Source of the DNA: Maylandia zebra
Taxonomy: Eukaryota > Chordata > Actinopteri > Cichliformes > Cichlidae
DNA length: 64,000 nt
Direction of reading: 5' to 3'
NCBI RefSeq assembly: GCF_041146795.1
Contig: NC_135177.1
Location: 23,348,560 to 23,412,559 of the forward strand
Shown: positions 32,661-46,000 of the stretch, one piece after another
Layout of the letters: each line of letters opens with the position of its first letter
How positions within the stretch are numbered: position 1 is the stretch's first letter
Notes under the pieces: model-generated
Told to the model about the DNA's origin: nothing
The model's input: only the letters and a program-made list of their open reading frames with translations
The model's database searches: none
Position numbers and translations under genes: made by a program

Positions 32661-34149
32661 ACAAAGCTAACTCTCTATTTCTGCTCTTTCTTTTCCTCCA
32701 CTTTAAATAGTATAAACAGACTGTATTTACATATCGCTCCCACTGTTTTGAGCTGCTGTATAGAGTGTGTTTCTGTGTAAGGACACTGTGACCTGCAGGC
32801 TGGAGGAGCTGGAGATCAAACCACTGACCTTCCAGTTAATGAACATAGTTCTGCTTGCTGAGCTCCAGCTGCCCCGTTTTTCAAAAACAAAAAAAAGCAA
32901 CAACAAAAAAAAAATCCTTTTTATGTGTGAAGCTACAACACAAAACCAAAATACACCCATTAAATTATAATCTGCTAACACAATTTTAATATATAAACTA
33001 TTACAATTGAGCGTTACATGCAGACTTTTGCCAAAAACGAAACAAAAAAACTCTACATTGTATTAATTTCTCTAATATTTTACTAATTATAATACATTAT
33101 AGCAGAAAGACATAACCCCATCCTCTCTCTGTGCTTGTTGCGATTTAGATACAAGTTTCAAGCGTCACAGTTTTCATCACAGTGATAATAAAACTGTCGC
33201 TTCCAGTTAAACTAAGTCTGGTTGAAGTCGGGTGATAAATGCAATCCATTTTGATCACAGTTCCATGAACTTATCCTGCTGCGCTTTTAGGGAAAAGGAG
33301 AATATTCCCATTACGTTTGAACTAATCCTCAGTTCGTGTCTGATCACTTTTTTGTCAGAGAAGAACGGCTTTTACCCTCCTACAGGTAGTACTCTCATTC
33401 AGTATTTGCCTTCTTTAGTTTGGATCTTTGTGCCGAGGCGCTTAAATTCACTGTCAGAGCATCAAATGGATTTCACTCTAAAATAGCCTGAGTTTTGAAC
33501 ACTCCCAGAATAAATGGCAATGATTACCCACTGATGAGCCACATATCCTCCAACAATTCCTTCCTACACCTTGGTGCTTTCTCGGGGCAGCGCTAATAAA
33601 AAAAATCTTAGAATGTTTTTCCACTCAAATGGCCTCCAGGGATATGAAAAGCATAATTCCCCAATAGTTTCCCATTCTTCTGCAGATACAACTATTTCCA
33701 CTTCACTTTTCCATTCGTCTGTATGACTTTGGATGCTTACTTCTAAGAATTGCAAAGCCTCGATATTATTTTATATCTGCTTTCTTGTTTGTTTGTTGAT
33801 AGGAAGACATTCAATATATCGGTTTCTGCTTGTTTCTCAGCCCCTCCTTATGATTTAATTTAACCTCTCCAAACCATAATTTCTCTGTGTATAAAGCAAC
33901 AGTAGGCTGTTAGGTCTTTACTAGTCCATACTTTAACTGGCATCTTTTGGGGGGTAAAATCTGAGTCATTATGTTTTATTTCTCTCTCTAAGTCACATTT
34001 TTGATTACTTTCTGGCAAAATCTAAAGGCCAACTTTATTCTGGTGGTTTTTAAAAAAAAAAAAAAAAAGTTCACTTTTTAGTTTCCTTTCTGCTAGCATA
34101 GCTCGTACTAGAGGTCCTAAAGTTTTACTGTTCTCTATCTCCTTCCACC

Positions 34150-34410
34150 TTGCTTTGTAGGGAGTTATTTTAGCTCAAGAGGTAAAGCTGGTGGTATGAA
34201 GGTTGATAGTTCGGTCCTTGGCTGCTTCAGTCTGCATGCTAAATCCAAGTCGCTCTCCGATGCATCCACTGGGGTATGAATGTTAGACAGAAAGCTCTTA
34301 AGCATAGAAAAAAGTGCTTGTATGAATGGATGAATGAGGCATGGTGTATAAAATGCTTTGAGTGCTCAGATAGAGTAGAAAAGCACCATATAAGAACCAG
34401 ACCATTTATC
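34150..34410 (+). repeat. tRNA-derived SINE
   Basis: The head resembles tRNA box A and B promoter blocks (TTAGCTCAAGAGGTAAAGC and GATAGTTCGGTCC). It is followed by the fish SINE body with GCTTTGAGTGCTCAGATAGA and AAAGCACCATATAAG and a tail AGACCATTTA. The tRNA-like part cannot fold as a functional tRNA. Confidence 0.7.
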
Positions 34411-35869
34411 ACATTGTGGATTGCACAACACAGCCTCACCTTTCAAGTCTTTACACAGCATGAAGTTATTCTTCTTCTTAATTTGATCCATTTTTGCCAG
34501 CTTAATCGCCACAGAGGAGATTTACATGATTTCCTATGATTAAGGAAAAAACACCCTGCTTGGGTGTGCAGGCTGACCACTTGGACAGCCTCCAGGGAGT
34601 AATTGAGTTTGGAAGCCGGGCCTCTGTTTTTTGCACTCTCTCAATTTTCTGCTCCATTTAAGCCATGGAGCCTAAGAGAGGTAAGCTGGAGATAAGTTAT
34701 TAAATACTGTATCGCTCAAATGACCTGACTGGGTCGTCATGGGCGTCCCATTCTTCATTTCTACGCCGGCCATTGTGCTGTTTGAGCAGCGTTGGCCTCC
34801 TGAAAGGCTTGTGCTGAGCACCATTGTGTTTTAGTTTAGGAAATTCACTTTCACAGAGGGTCAGTGGAAGGAGAAAGGTGTGCAGAGTGTGAGGATCAAA
34901 GGTTAACTGAGGAGTTTATTAAGAGTGGTTAATTTACTCCTGTGAAATGCCCTGTGCTCGCAGATAGCCGAGCATTAAAAAGCAGATATTTTAGCTTTAC
35001 CTCTTTGAATTTTTTTAATTACAAGGAGACTTTAGGGATGTGTAAAAACTGAATATGGTATTAATTGCTTTGAAAAAAATAATACCACTTTATTACCATA
35101 TTTTCAGCAGGAATTGCACTGCTATCAGTGCAGCTTCAGTTTACAATTTTCAAGTTTGTCTTAAAACAATGCTAACAAACCCCATTCGCACTGTGGTTTA
35201 GGACTGTAAGTAACTGTAATTGCTCCCCTTGTTCATGCCTGTGAGAGGATCCCTCTTAATGGCACTTCAGTGTAGAGATGGGGAACAAAATCCACAATCA
35301 GAGCTCGCTGTAAGAGCTCTGACATTAGGCTGAATTTAATACGACTCAGAAATCTAAATTTTAATGAAAGAGGTGGCTTACAGTATCTTCAGGAACCAAA
35401 TTCTCTCTTTGTATTACTACTTTTCTGCCAAAGGCCAACAAGGACACACTGCCTATGGAAGCTAAAGTGTTAAAACCTTTTAACTAGAGCAAACATCATC
35501 TGGATTTGTACAAATTCATGCTGAGGAAGCCTCATATTTTAGAGTTTTAGAGGTCAGTTTTGCACAAAAGAGGACCGTGCTTTGTACTCCATCTCTTCTG
35601 CTTGCCTAATATCGAGAAGCAATGACTTCAGTGCCAGTATGGACAGGAAGAATGATTACAGGCAGACAGACAGACTGGAAAAATACGAACCTGTCAAAAA
35701 AATTAAGGGAACACTTAAATCACACATCAAATCTTGATGAATGAAGTACTCAAGTTGAAAATTTTTACTTACATACATTTCTCAATAATCAAATAATGAT
35801 TGTCCTTGGAAACCAAAATTAAAAAACTTTTTTAACACTGGTAAAATTTTTCATGTGTTCATTTATTAG

Positions 35870-36215
35870 TCATTTCATTAGGCACACCTTGATATTCCCG
35901 TTTGCCTGTCGAAATGTCTTCATGACACAGATTCAACAAGGTGCTGGAAACATTCCTCAGATATTTTGCTCCATGTTGACATGACCGCATCACACAGCTG
36001 CTTTCCATCACATCTCAAATGTGCTCTATTGGACTGAGATCCGGTGACTGTAGAGGCCATCTGAATATCTGGACATGGTCAGGAACAATACTCAGGTGTT
36101 TAAATAGAAAATATCCTCCACACTATTGCACCAGCAGCAGCAGCACTCTGAACTACAAGGCTACAACGCTCTATTCATATCTTTGTGTTGTTTAGATCAA
36201 ATTCTAATAAATATA
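35870..36215 (-). mobile_element. Decayed Tc1-like transposon (copy B)
   Basis: Partial copy of the family at 22178. It has the terminus-like TTTCATTAGGCACACCTTG, then GATTCAACAAGGTGCTGGAA, GTGCTCTATTGGACTGAGAT and GGTCAGGAACAATACTCAGG. The right part is missing. Confidence 0.75.
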
Positions 36216-36410
36216 ACCCCCCCTGTCACCTAACAGCGCCTCACTTTTTTGTTGAAGAAGCCAATTGAAGTACTGCTTACCTACTGTGAAGGTCACTTCG
36301 AGCGTTCACTTAAATCGGTGGCCTCCTATCAGAACGAGAAAGAACAACACAAAACAGATTCGAGCCCTTTAATTGACACCACTGGGCTGTTGCGTTGCTG
36401 AGCTCACAAG

Positions 36411-39400
36411 GTCCTCAGCGCGCGATGGAGATGATGAATATTCAACCAGTTGAATGTGTGAGCTCAGCAGTCCAGCTGGAGATGTGTGTGCACTGTACAG
36501 TATGCGCGCTTCTCTGTGTGTGCTGGCTGCTAACTATCCAGATTGCACCGAGCTTCAAAGTGCAGTGACTGACAGACAGATGGATGATAGACAGACGGAG
36601 GACAGGAATCTGTAGAGTCCGTGTTTGAAATTTCCTTGTGTGTGTGTGGCTGTGTTTGTGCTGCGTGAAGTGGAACGGGCAGCAGGCCTTCTGAGTGGCA
36701 CAAGGCACATCGCCAAGTGATTGAAGTGATAAAGGTAGAGGAGGAGTGGAGAGACGGACTAGAATAGATCCAATGATGAACGACCAGGGAGAGGCAGCAG
36801 ATGTAATGAAGTGAGCTCGGCGTGTGTGTCTCAGCTTTTTATTCCCTTTGATACATTTGGCACTTTGATATGTTTGTTGTATATCTGCTCTGTTGCATCA
36901 CAGACAGCCCATTATTGTCACTGAGAGCCAAAATGATGTAGAGCTAAACAAACCATGAAAGCTTTTTTTCTTTTTAGTCCAATGTATATGACTGTCATTG
37001 CACAGTTCAGCCACGCGGGGGCACACTTACACTTAGGATGTGCTGCACGTCTGGCTCGTTCTCTATGTCAAGCCTCTCAAATGGTGGAGAGATACTTACA
37101 CCAGGGTGAAAGGCAGAAGACAGCGACTCTCTTGAGAGCTGCATCACTCAAGCTCTGCAAATATAACAGACTGAGGAGGCGGTTACGACTAAAGTATGAA
37201 ATCAGTGAATGAATTTTACAAGCCAAATGATAGACAAAGTGAGTTTTTAGCTCATTAGCCACATAAAAAAGATGGGTAAGCCCAGAATAGCACAGAGAAA
37301 TATGATATCAAGAGGGAAGGGTTAACAGCGTGCAAGCTAATTCGCTCACCAGACACAGTGTAGGATTAACACTGTGGAGTCTGTCTGTGCATATGTGTGT
37401 GTGTGTGACAGAGAAGGAGGGTAACAGGTGTTAATCAGAGAGGGAGTCCCTGCTGCAGAGCAGAGGGTGAAGCTGCGATGGGGGGGAACCAGAGGAAAAA
37501 GCAATTACATCACCTTTCCTACAATAACATGGCACGCTGTCAGTGTTTATATATATGTGTATGTGTGTGTCGGAGCAGTGTGTAAAATGCTTTTTGCAGG
37601 GCATGAGAGGAAAAGCTGCCAAAGGTGAGATTTTATAATGATGACAAACACAGACGTACTGTGCAAATGGCACCTGAAAGAGCGCTCTGTCTATAACCAT
37701 CTATTAAATTAAGGTTCCCATTCATTTTGTCTTCCATTAGTTGTTCCATTTTGTTCCATGGCAACCGTAATTGGCCCATGCAGTGCTATCTCTGCTCCGT
37801 GTTCTCTGATTAGTGGATCTCCGTGCTGGTGTCTTTCTCTCCTTATCAGATAAAAAGAGCTTTAACCCACTGTCTCCCTGTCACCACACTTCCTGTCCTC
37901 ACCAGTAAGACTTCCGTCATGTGTGTCGGCCTCCTTTCCTCACCAACTTTTACCCGTCGCCTCCGCCTCTCTACCTCCCCTCTCTGCCTCCCTTCCTCTC
38001 CATGACCTGCTGAACCAGCACACACCCGTCTGTCTGTCAAAAGGACTGAACAGGTGTCTCTGCTTCTCCCCCCCTCCCCTCTGCAGCATTAGCCACACAT
38101 ATACATGCATACACACACACGTATGTATACATGTGTAGACATCATGCACGCACTGGCAAACACTGCTTGTTTTTGAGGTAAAACTTGACTGGTTTTGCTG
38201 GAACCACACTGTATAGTGTATGCTGACGGTCACTAACTTACTGACCTGTGACTCTCTGTGCTGTGTTTCATACACACACACTCACACACTTGCACACTTG
38301 CACATACACAGAACAGTAAATCACTTTAGGGGGGGGTGACCTAAAGGTGTCTTGACAGGAGCATATGAGCCTGCAGCCGTGCACGACTTGAAGAGAGTCC
38401 AAAACACTCTTCTTCTAGCTGCTTTATAATAAACTGTCCCCCCTTTCTTAAAGAAATCCTGCTTACACTTTTCTATCATCACATCATGCGACAGTCCAGC
38501 TCCTAACATTAAATCGACTGCTCTATCCTCTTCTATGTTAAAGTCAAGTGCAACAAACACAGAAGTACTTATTGTCCTGTAATCTGTTCCTCACTCTTTC
38601 AGTCTGCAGATGTCAAGGGGGTAAATTGCTCCAAGCAAAAAGAGAGGGGTGGGGGGGTTGGTGGGGGTGAGGTCACTGCAGGGGAGGGGTGAAGTTTGAC
38701 AGTCGCTCACAGTTGGCACTGATGATCCAGGATGCTTTGGGGCAGACGGGGGGGGAGAGGGGCAGAGAGAGCGAGGCAGAGGTAGAGACGGTGAACTTCT
38801 ATCGGAAGGAGGACGAAGGAACCGCAGATCCTTTCCCTCCTTGCGTTTCACCTTCAGGAAAAAACCCCCCAAAAACTAAGGATATGAAAAGAACATGAAA
38901 GAAAGAAATCGTCATTAAACGCATTACGAAGTTCTCTCTTTCCCTCTCTTCCTCCATCTCGCACCTCTCTCAATTTAATCTTAAATCCACTCCAATTTCC
39001 CCCGAGGGACTCAATTCTCTCTTTTCCTGTAAGTATTCTCTTTCATTCTCTTGCTTTTATTCTCTCTGTGTTTTTTAGTTCCTTCTTGTGACTCAGCACC
39101 CTGCTGTGAAACAATGCCTGTGCCAGACGTGAAATCTCAATCAATTGCTTGTTATTTGATTGCATTAATGAACGAGAGGCCTTCTTTTGGACTCTTTAGG
39201 CTGTAAATAAGTGAAGTGTGTGCATTTATCGGATTGGGAATAGGAAGAGCTCTGCGGTGATTTAGTATGCATAACCTCAGCTATTCCAGAGTGTGTGTGT
39301 GTGTGTGTGTGTTTGTAGAGTCCCTTCAAACAGGCTTCCTTTGGGTGTTTTGTGGCTGGCCAGTTCAAATCAATATTGTTAATAGGTTGTGTGTGTATGT

Positions 39401-40079
39401 GCACTAATGCAGCTCATGTAGATTCCCAGCTCTCTCTCTATTTCAGAGTCAGCTCATCTTCCTTTTAGTGGAAGGCACATTTTTGGCCTGCCGTCCCCGG
39501 CGCCATGCTGTAGGTGTTGCGAGTTCGTGTTTGTCCGTCGCAATCAGTGTCCTCCAGCCCTGACGTCCAAGTATCTGCTGGGGTTTCTGTCTCCCTCACT
39601 CACGTGAACTCGACTTTTTCTCCTAGTCTTCCTCGTCTGGCTCCTTGCCCTGTCTCTCTCTAAAAGCCTCCCATCTGTTTAATTCTCTGTGTCGTTAGTT
39701 CTGTCTCTGTGGGTGGGCCTTGTGACTCTCTGTGTGATTATGACAGGCTGTCTATAGGGAGGCCTGCTGTTGCCAGAGCGGCTAACCATAAAGTTCAGTC
39801 TGCCTGTAGGTCTGAGAAGCTTTTCGTCTCTATTTCCTCCTCAATGTATCTTCGCTATGCTTTGTGTGCCTCTATCAATATTGGTTTGTGTCTATCAGTG
39901 GATTAACAAGCATCTGTCTGCCTCTCTCCTCTGCTTCCTCCACTCTTCTGCATTCCCAACAGTGAGAGACAGAAGGAGAGGAGTCCATTCCTCCTGGTAG
40001 GGTGACGCCAGGAATTTCCTCTTTCTCTCTGCTCCACTTCCTCTCTCGTGCCCCCATCGTCTCCCCCCCCCCTTCCACC
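36411..40079 (+). promoter_or_regulatory. mamstr: Upstream region and probable 5'UTR exons of mamstr
   Basis: Contains a G-rich patch (38645-38692), a (GT)n run (about 39291-39311) and a strong donor CCT|GTAAGT near 39030. An acceptor CATTCCCAACAG sits at 39951-39962, just before the translation start. The last 117 bases (39963-40079) are therefore probably the 5'UTR of the first coding exon. Exact promoters cannot be fixed. Confidence 0.4.
39291..39311. repeat. (GT)n microsatellite
   Basis: GT run upstream of mamstr. Confidence 0.9.
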
Positions 40080-43000
40080 ATGACACTGCTGGCCTCCGAG
40101 AGGTCGCTTCTCATCCGGAACAAGTTCCGCTCAGGTGAGGATTTGAGCTCATGCCAATTAAAGGAGAGAAGGACTCGTTTTCCCACAACAATGGCTTTTC
40201 ATCTCAGGCGCACATGCATGATCATCAATATTTTGAGTTGAAATGTCTGCGAAGATTATTGGCAAGTCAGTCACACTGTTGATCATGTGATCAATCCAGT
40301 GAAGGTTATTGATCATGGCGAATGGATTTAGTGATCGCTCCCTACAGACAGACATATGGAGATGTCTTGAACAGAAGTAAATCCGCTGACCCCGAGGATA
40401 AAGATCTCTGAACGTTACTGTCTGACACTTCAATCAGGAAACGGGCTGGTTTGTTGTGCTTATGGAAAAAAAACTGACTGTGGGTCTTTACCAGAAAAGT
40501 CCTCATTATTTGAAGGTTCTGCAAACCAGATTTAAAATCTATGTCTTATTAATAATTCAAACAATCAGACCTCACCTATAACACCCCCCCCCCGAGTTAC
40601 AATTATTATTATAATTATTATTATGTTAAAAATGTAACAGTGAAAAGCTCAGCTAAGCTGCTTCACCTTGATGGTGAGTGTGGTTTGATCAGATCTGAAT
40701 GACAACTGTAAAGCAGCAAAAGCAAACGACCCCACAATTATCCTCGGATGTTGGTTCTAATATTGCTAAAGTAGGAAGAGGTGTACCAAACCTTTTGTCT
40801 GACTCTCGTCCACATCAAATCAGCCATTAAGGGTTTGCACAAAAGCAGAAATCCCAAACATAAAATAGGCACAAATGGCCCGAGTTTAAAGGAGAATGAT
40901 GTCTTCATGCATTCCTACCAAAATGTAAATATCATTGTCAGTGATAGGTGTGATAATAACCTAACAGTGAACCGTTCAGGAGGCAGCCAGCAGTCTGTGA
41001 CAAACAGCATTAGGCAACCCTTCCCAAGCTACACGATGCTAGTTTCCCCAACAAGTTGCAGCGGCTGCTGCTGAGTTCCCACGCAGCTGTCATAAACGGC
41101 TGGCAAAATAGAACGGCGAGAAAATGACACAGACAGTCCCCTAGGTGTGCAAACACCTGCTGGAAAACGTGATTCTATAAGCAGCTGCTCTGTCAGAAAG
41201 CGTATATGCACATAGCTGAGCTGGAGGAATATATTTTATCTACCACTATATCCAACTTGTTGATCCCTTTGTCAGCTAGCATTATGATTGCACTTAATTC
41301 GAACTTGGACGTGCACGTATTAGATGATGACATCCAACTGAATAGAATAACAGCGATTATTTATAGCTTGTAGCCACTTGAAACAAAGCATCTGATAACT
41401 CTTTGTCTTTGTTTTTCACAGCTTTAAAGCTGTCGGCTCTTCATCTGGAGCGTCCCTGCAGAAATTTTTAAAGATTTTAAGACAATTACTGACTTTTTGG
41501 TGCAAAAAGGGAAAATGTATTATATTATATTTATTTGGCCCTTCAGGAACAGTTAAACTACCTTAACACTGCTTCCCTATCCTGTTTTAAACCCAGGGGA
41601 CTGATACGTAAGGCTGCTTTAAATACAGATCTTGAAACCTTTTAAATTTTAGAGTTAGAAAGGCAGGAAAGAGCAGGAAGAGTATAGTTAGCAGCACATA
41701 TGAGAGTGATGTGAGGGGGAGGGCATGCATGAGAGGCTTGTGGAGAGAACGGGACAGCTGAAGGGGGGGATGGGACCAACAGAAATAGACATACTGAGAG
41801 ATAAATAGTTATTGCCCTCCACCCCCCCCTCGAGCAGTCCTCTCCTACCCTCCCCTTGTCAGGTCTCTCAGGTCTCAATGCTTGCTGAAATGTAGCATGC
41901 GAGGTGGGGGGTGGGGACTTTGTGTCACGGGCACAGCCCTTCCGTGCTTCACCTGTTTGTGTGTGTATGTTAATATGTGCGTGCCAGCATTCAAGGAGAT
42001 ATATAATCTACAAGCACTGCAAAGTCATGGGGTAACATGAGTTTGAAGGCCATATCATTTAACAGTGAGCGTGCTGTCTAGCATTGCTTAACTCCGAGCT
42101 TCCTACGTCAGTCTGATTTCTTATTCCAGATATGTAATTTTGCCTTCAATGAAATGAAACTAATGTACTGTTCCATCAGTGTAATACTTAATCATTTTCT
42201 TGGTAACACAGCTCAATCTTGTCTTTCAGTCCTGCAGCTGAGGATTCAGAACCGAAGGCTGAGTGAAATCAATGCAGACTCAGGTTAGTCTACGTGTATC
42301 ATTAACATTGTGATTGATCCATTACACTATGACTGCAGGGTGCATTTCATATTAATGATCTTCAAGTCACTTCTTTTCAGTGGAAGGCGATTGCTCATTG
42401 ATTTGCCCAGTTTTTTAAATTTTTTTCTTTTTAGATTTTACTATACTGACCTTTTCGTTTTTTGTAACAGCAAAATGGTTGGATTAATGCTGAATTTATT
42501 TATTTATATATTAAAAAAAACTTTTTTTGTACATGAATCTACAAAACTCAATAAGGCTCTAGGTTTGATCTGCAGTAATCAGAAATCTAGAAACGTGAAT
42601 AAGTAAATAAGTAAACAAGTAAACATTGACTTCACATAGGATATGAAACCCACCCTCTTAGGTTAAAGTCCTCGGTTTAACCGTTTGTTTTACCAGATCT
42701 TGGTTTCACAGATTTTCTTTATACTACTCGCCTGATTTGTCTAAAAAACAACAACAAAACAAAATAAATAAATCAACACACACACATATATATATATATT
42801 TTAGGTATTTCTTAGCCTTTAGACAAACTGGTGACCTGACCTGGCTCTAACCTGCCTTTCACCTCATTATGGTTAGGCTAGGCTCGAGCCCTCCCCTTGG
42901 ATAAGCAATTAATCAGATGAATGGGTTTGGTTTTCTAAAGCCTGAAAACACAGTTAAAAGGACGTGTGAGCATTTAGTTCCCACTCAGACCTTTTAAATT

Positions 43001-46000
43001 ACAATATATTGAAAGGGTAGTTTTTTGCTACCTTACTTTTAATATTGTTGTATTTTAGATGAATAATCCCAGCATTACCCAAAAAATGGATAAAGTATTT
43101 TTTATACCATAAACAAAATAAAAATAAAATATACTAGCTACTTTACTAAATACACCTTGCTAGTACTGGGTTGAAATGGTCAGCAACAATACTCAGGTAG
43201 TCTGTGGGATTTAAACAATGCTCTGTTGCTATTTAGCTCAAAAGTGGGCCAAGAAAACATCCTCCACACCATTACACGACCACCAGCAGTCTGAACCACT
43301 GAGACGTGTCAGGATGGATCCATACTTTCATGTTGTTTATGCCAAATTCTGATCCTATCATCTGAATGTGGCAGCAGAAATTGAGACCCAGAGAACTGCC
43401 ACTCACAGGATAGTTTCTGCTTTTCAGACCAGTATCTGTAAACTATAGAGATGGTTGTGCAGTAAAATCCCAGCAGATCAGCAGTTTCTGAAAGACTCAC
43501 ACCAGCTCATCACAGACTTCCTCATTCTGATGGTCAGTTTGAACTTACAAAGGAAGCTCATACGCATTTAGTTGCTGCCATGCCATTAGATCATTAAATA
43601 TTTGCATTAGCATGCAGCTGAGTATGTGTACCTAAAAAGTAGCTGGTGAATGTAGATATTACTCCATATGTAAAAGCACATTTTTATTTTTACTTTAAAA
43701 AGTCTATTGCTGTCAGTAGATATGCACTTTATTAGAAAGGGGAAAAGTTCACACGCTGAAGACATGAGGATAAATATATAAAGCTGGAACAATCAACAAT
43801 CATTATCTGAAGATGTGAGCATAAATAAATTGTGTCATGCACAGAATTCAAAGTGCCGAGTGCAGAAATGTATTAAAAAGCAGACAAAAACAATCCCCAT
43901 CCGACAGGCAGGCACCTTGCTTCACTTCCCTCCTGGCTGCAGGTTACTCCGTTTTTGATGCCTGCCAACACAAAAGAGTGTCTGAGATGCTTCATGCTGT
44001 AACTTGGAAGGATCATTTGAAAGCTGACGCTGCTTTGTTGATGCACCCCATCACCTGAGTTTCTATTCTTCTAGGCTACTGTTCTCTGAAATAGTCTAAT
44101 ATGAGAGTTTGGATTAAGAAAAACAAATTATCTTTTTTTTTTAAACTCTGCTTTTCCACATTTCATCTTTAACTGCATGTCTGTCTGATTGGAACAGGGC
44201 TGAAATCCACGTGCCCGCCTCAAAAAGCTGAGAAAGACCAGAGTGAAGCTCTGGTGAGTTGAATACTGTCTCTTTTTATAAAAAATTAATTTCTCACACT
44301 TCACACCAAACTGATTTTGAAGCATCCAACACATTTGAACCCTCTAAATATCTTTATGAATCTTGGTTGGTGATTATATTAGTAAGAGTCCAAATGTCAG
44401 GTTACTGCTGTGAGTTCATAAGAAATATAATTCATGATTAAGTCTCTTCTCAACTAAAGAAAACTAATTTGCACTAGTTTCAATAGAAAGTCTCCCAAAA
44501 CCTTGCAATAATCCTGGTGTAATAATATGTCATTAGGCTGCACTGACAATAAAGTTTTATTCAACTTTCCTCTGGGCCTTGGCTGTTGGTTTGACCCTCT
44601 GTTTCCTGATGCAGCGTCTAACTGATGACGGTGCCACTCAGAAGTTGCCTCCTGGTGGTCTGAATGCTGAAACTGCACAAGGTGATACCATGCCCACAGT
44701 AACGTTGCTGTCTCCTCCTTGCTTTGCTCTGTATGCTCCCAGCGTAGCTCACTGTAACACACTTCCCCTCCTGTCCATTTCTCTCGGTCTGCGTTATATC
44801 ATATCTGTGCTGTTCTCCGCTCCCCGTCGTACAGTAGTAGTAGTAGTGCAAAGATGTGAAGTGTGTAAATCTCACAAAGGGCTTTGTGTTTCATCAGCTG
44901 TCAGCGAGACTGAAATGTGACCTTGTAGCACACTTTAACGCTGCTCCACATGCAGCCGGCAGGACATATCAGGGATTGACAGCACGTGATAAACCTGTCA
45001 ATCCAGGAATCAGAGTCATCATTTTCGGCTATTACTGAGATCTCCCTCTCTCATCATGCCACTCACCTCCTTCTCCTCTAATCTGCCTTTTAATTTTAAA
45101 ACACTATGATTATAGCATCTGGCTTTTCAAAATGTATAATTTCCTTAATAGTCCTTCTGTGACATTTTAAAAATGTGTGATTGCGTGCGTGTGTGTGTTG
45201 CCTTCATTTCCAAGGGAATACATTTCCCCATGGGCAGGCGTGTTTACTTGTTTTTGATGCCTCTGCTGCTTTGAATCGGGACTGATCGCCTGTGGCAAAG
45301 CTGTTGCGCACGCTCACGTTGCATATGTTCTGAAATCCTGTTGCTTCTCTTTCTCCTATCTTGCCTCTTTCCACTGATCTCCCATCTGTCCCGTTCTCCT
45401 CATTTATCTGCACCATCCCTCCCACTTTCTCCCACCCGTAGAGCGGACTGCGTGTGGGGCCCACAGGCAGAAGAAAGCTCGCCAGGCGCAGGACCTCACT
45501 GAGAGGATCCAGCGCCCGCCTGGACCTGTGGAGCAGCAGCTCGAACGCACGCCGCCTCCGGAGAACGGTGAGTCAACGCGCATCTGCATGAACCACCACA
45601 CACTTCCCCCCCCCCCAGCCTTGTCTTTTGACCTTACTTCCATTTGCTTTTCATTTCCTCAGGTCCTGCCTCCTTCCCTCTGACTGCTGATGTCTTCGAA
45701 GATGACATCTCCTCCTCATCCTCACCCACGGAGCAGCACAGCACTCACCAATCACCAGCTTTTTCTTCATTGCCGAGGCTCTCAGGTGACCAATTACTGA
45801 GCGACTGCTCGGCTCTGGTCCCGACCCTTAACCACGGTCCCTGTCATGCTCAGGTGAAGGAATGGCACTAAGTATATAGTTTTAATAAAAACACACATAT
45901 TTTGGAAAAAATGTCTAATATGAGCTCTCAGTTATAACCACGGACAAACATATTAAAGCATATATTCAGTAGCTGTTGAGTTTATAAATAGCTTCATATG

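Larger units (their letters stand above)
32661..36410. other. Intergenic region between znf524 and mamstr, distal part
   Basis: AT-rich with no conserved reading frame. It contains a tRNA-derived SINE (34150-34410), a fragment with the common fish transposon motif AAATTAAGGGAACACTT near 35699, and a Tc1-like remnant (35870-36215). Confidence 0.5.

Noticed and set aside
34160-34215. tRNA-like sequence
   Set aside because: Box A/B-like blocks belong to a tRNA-derived SINE with a typical fish SINE body; it lacks a full cloverleaf.
44208-44213. CACGTG E-box
   Set aside because: It lies inside mamstr coding exon 3 with no promoter context.
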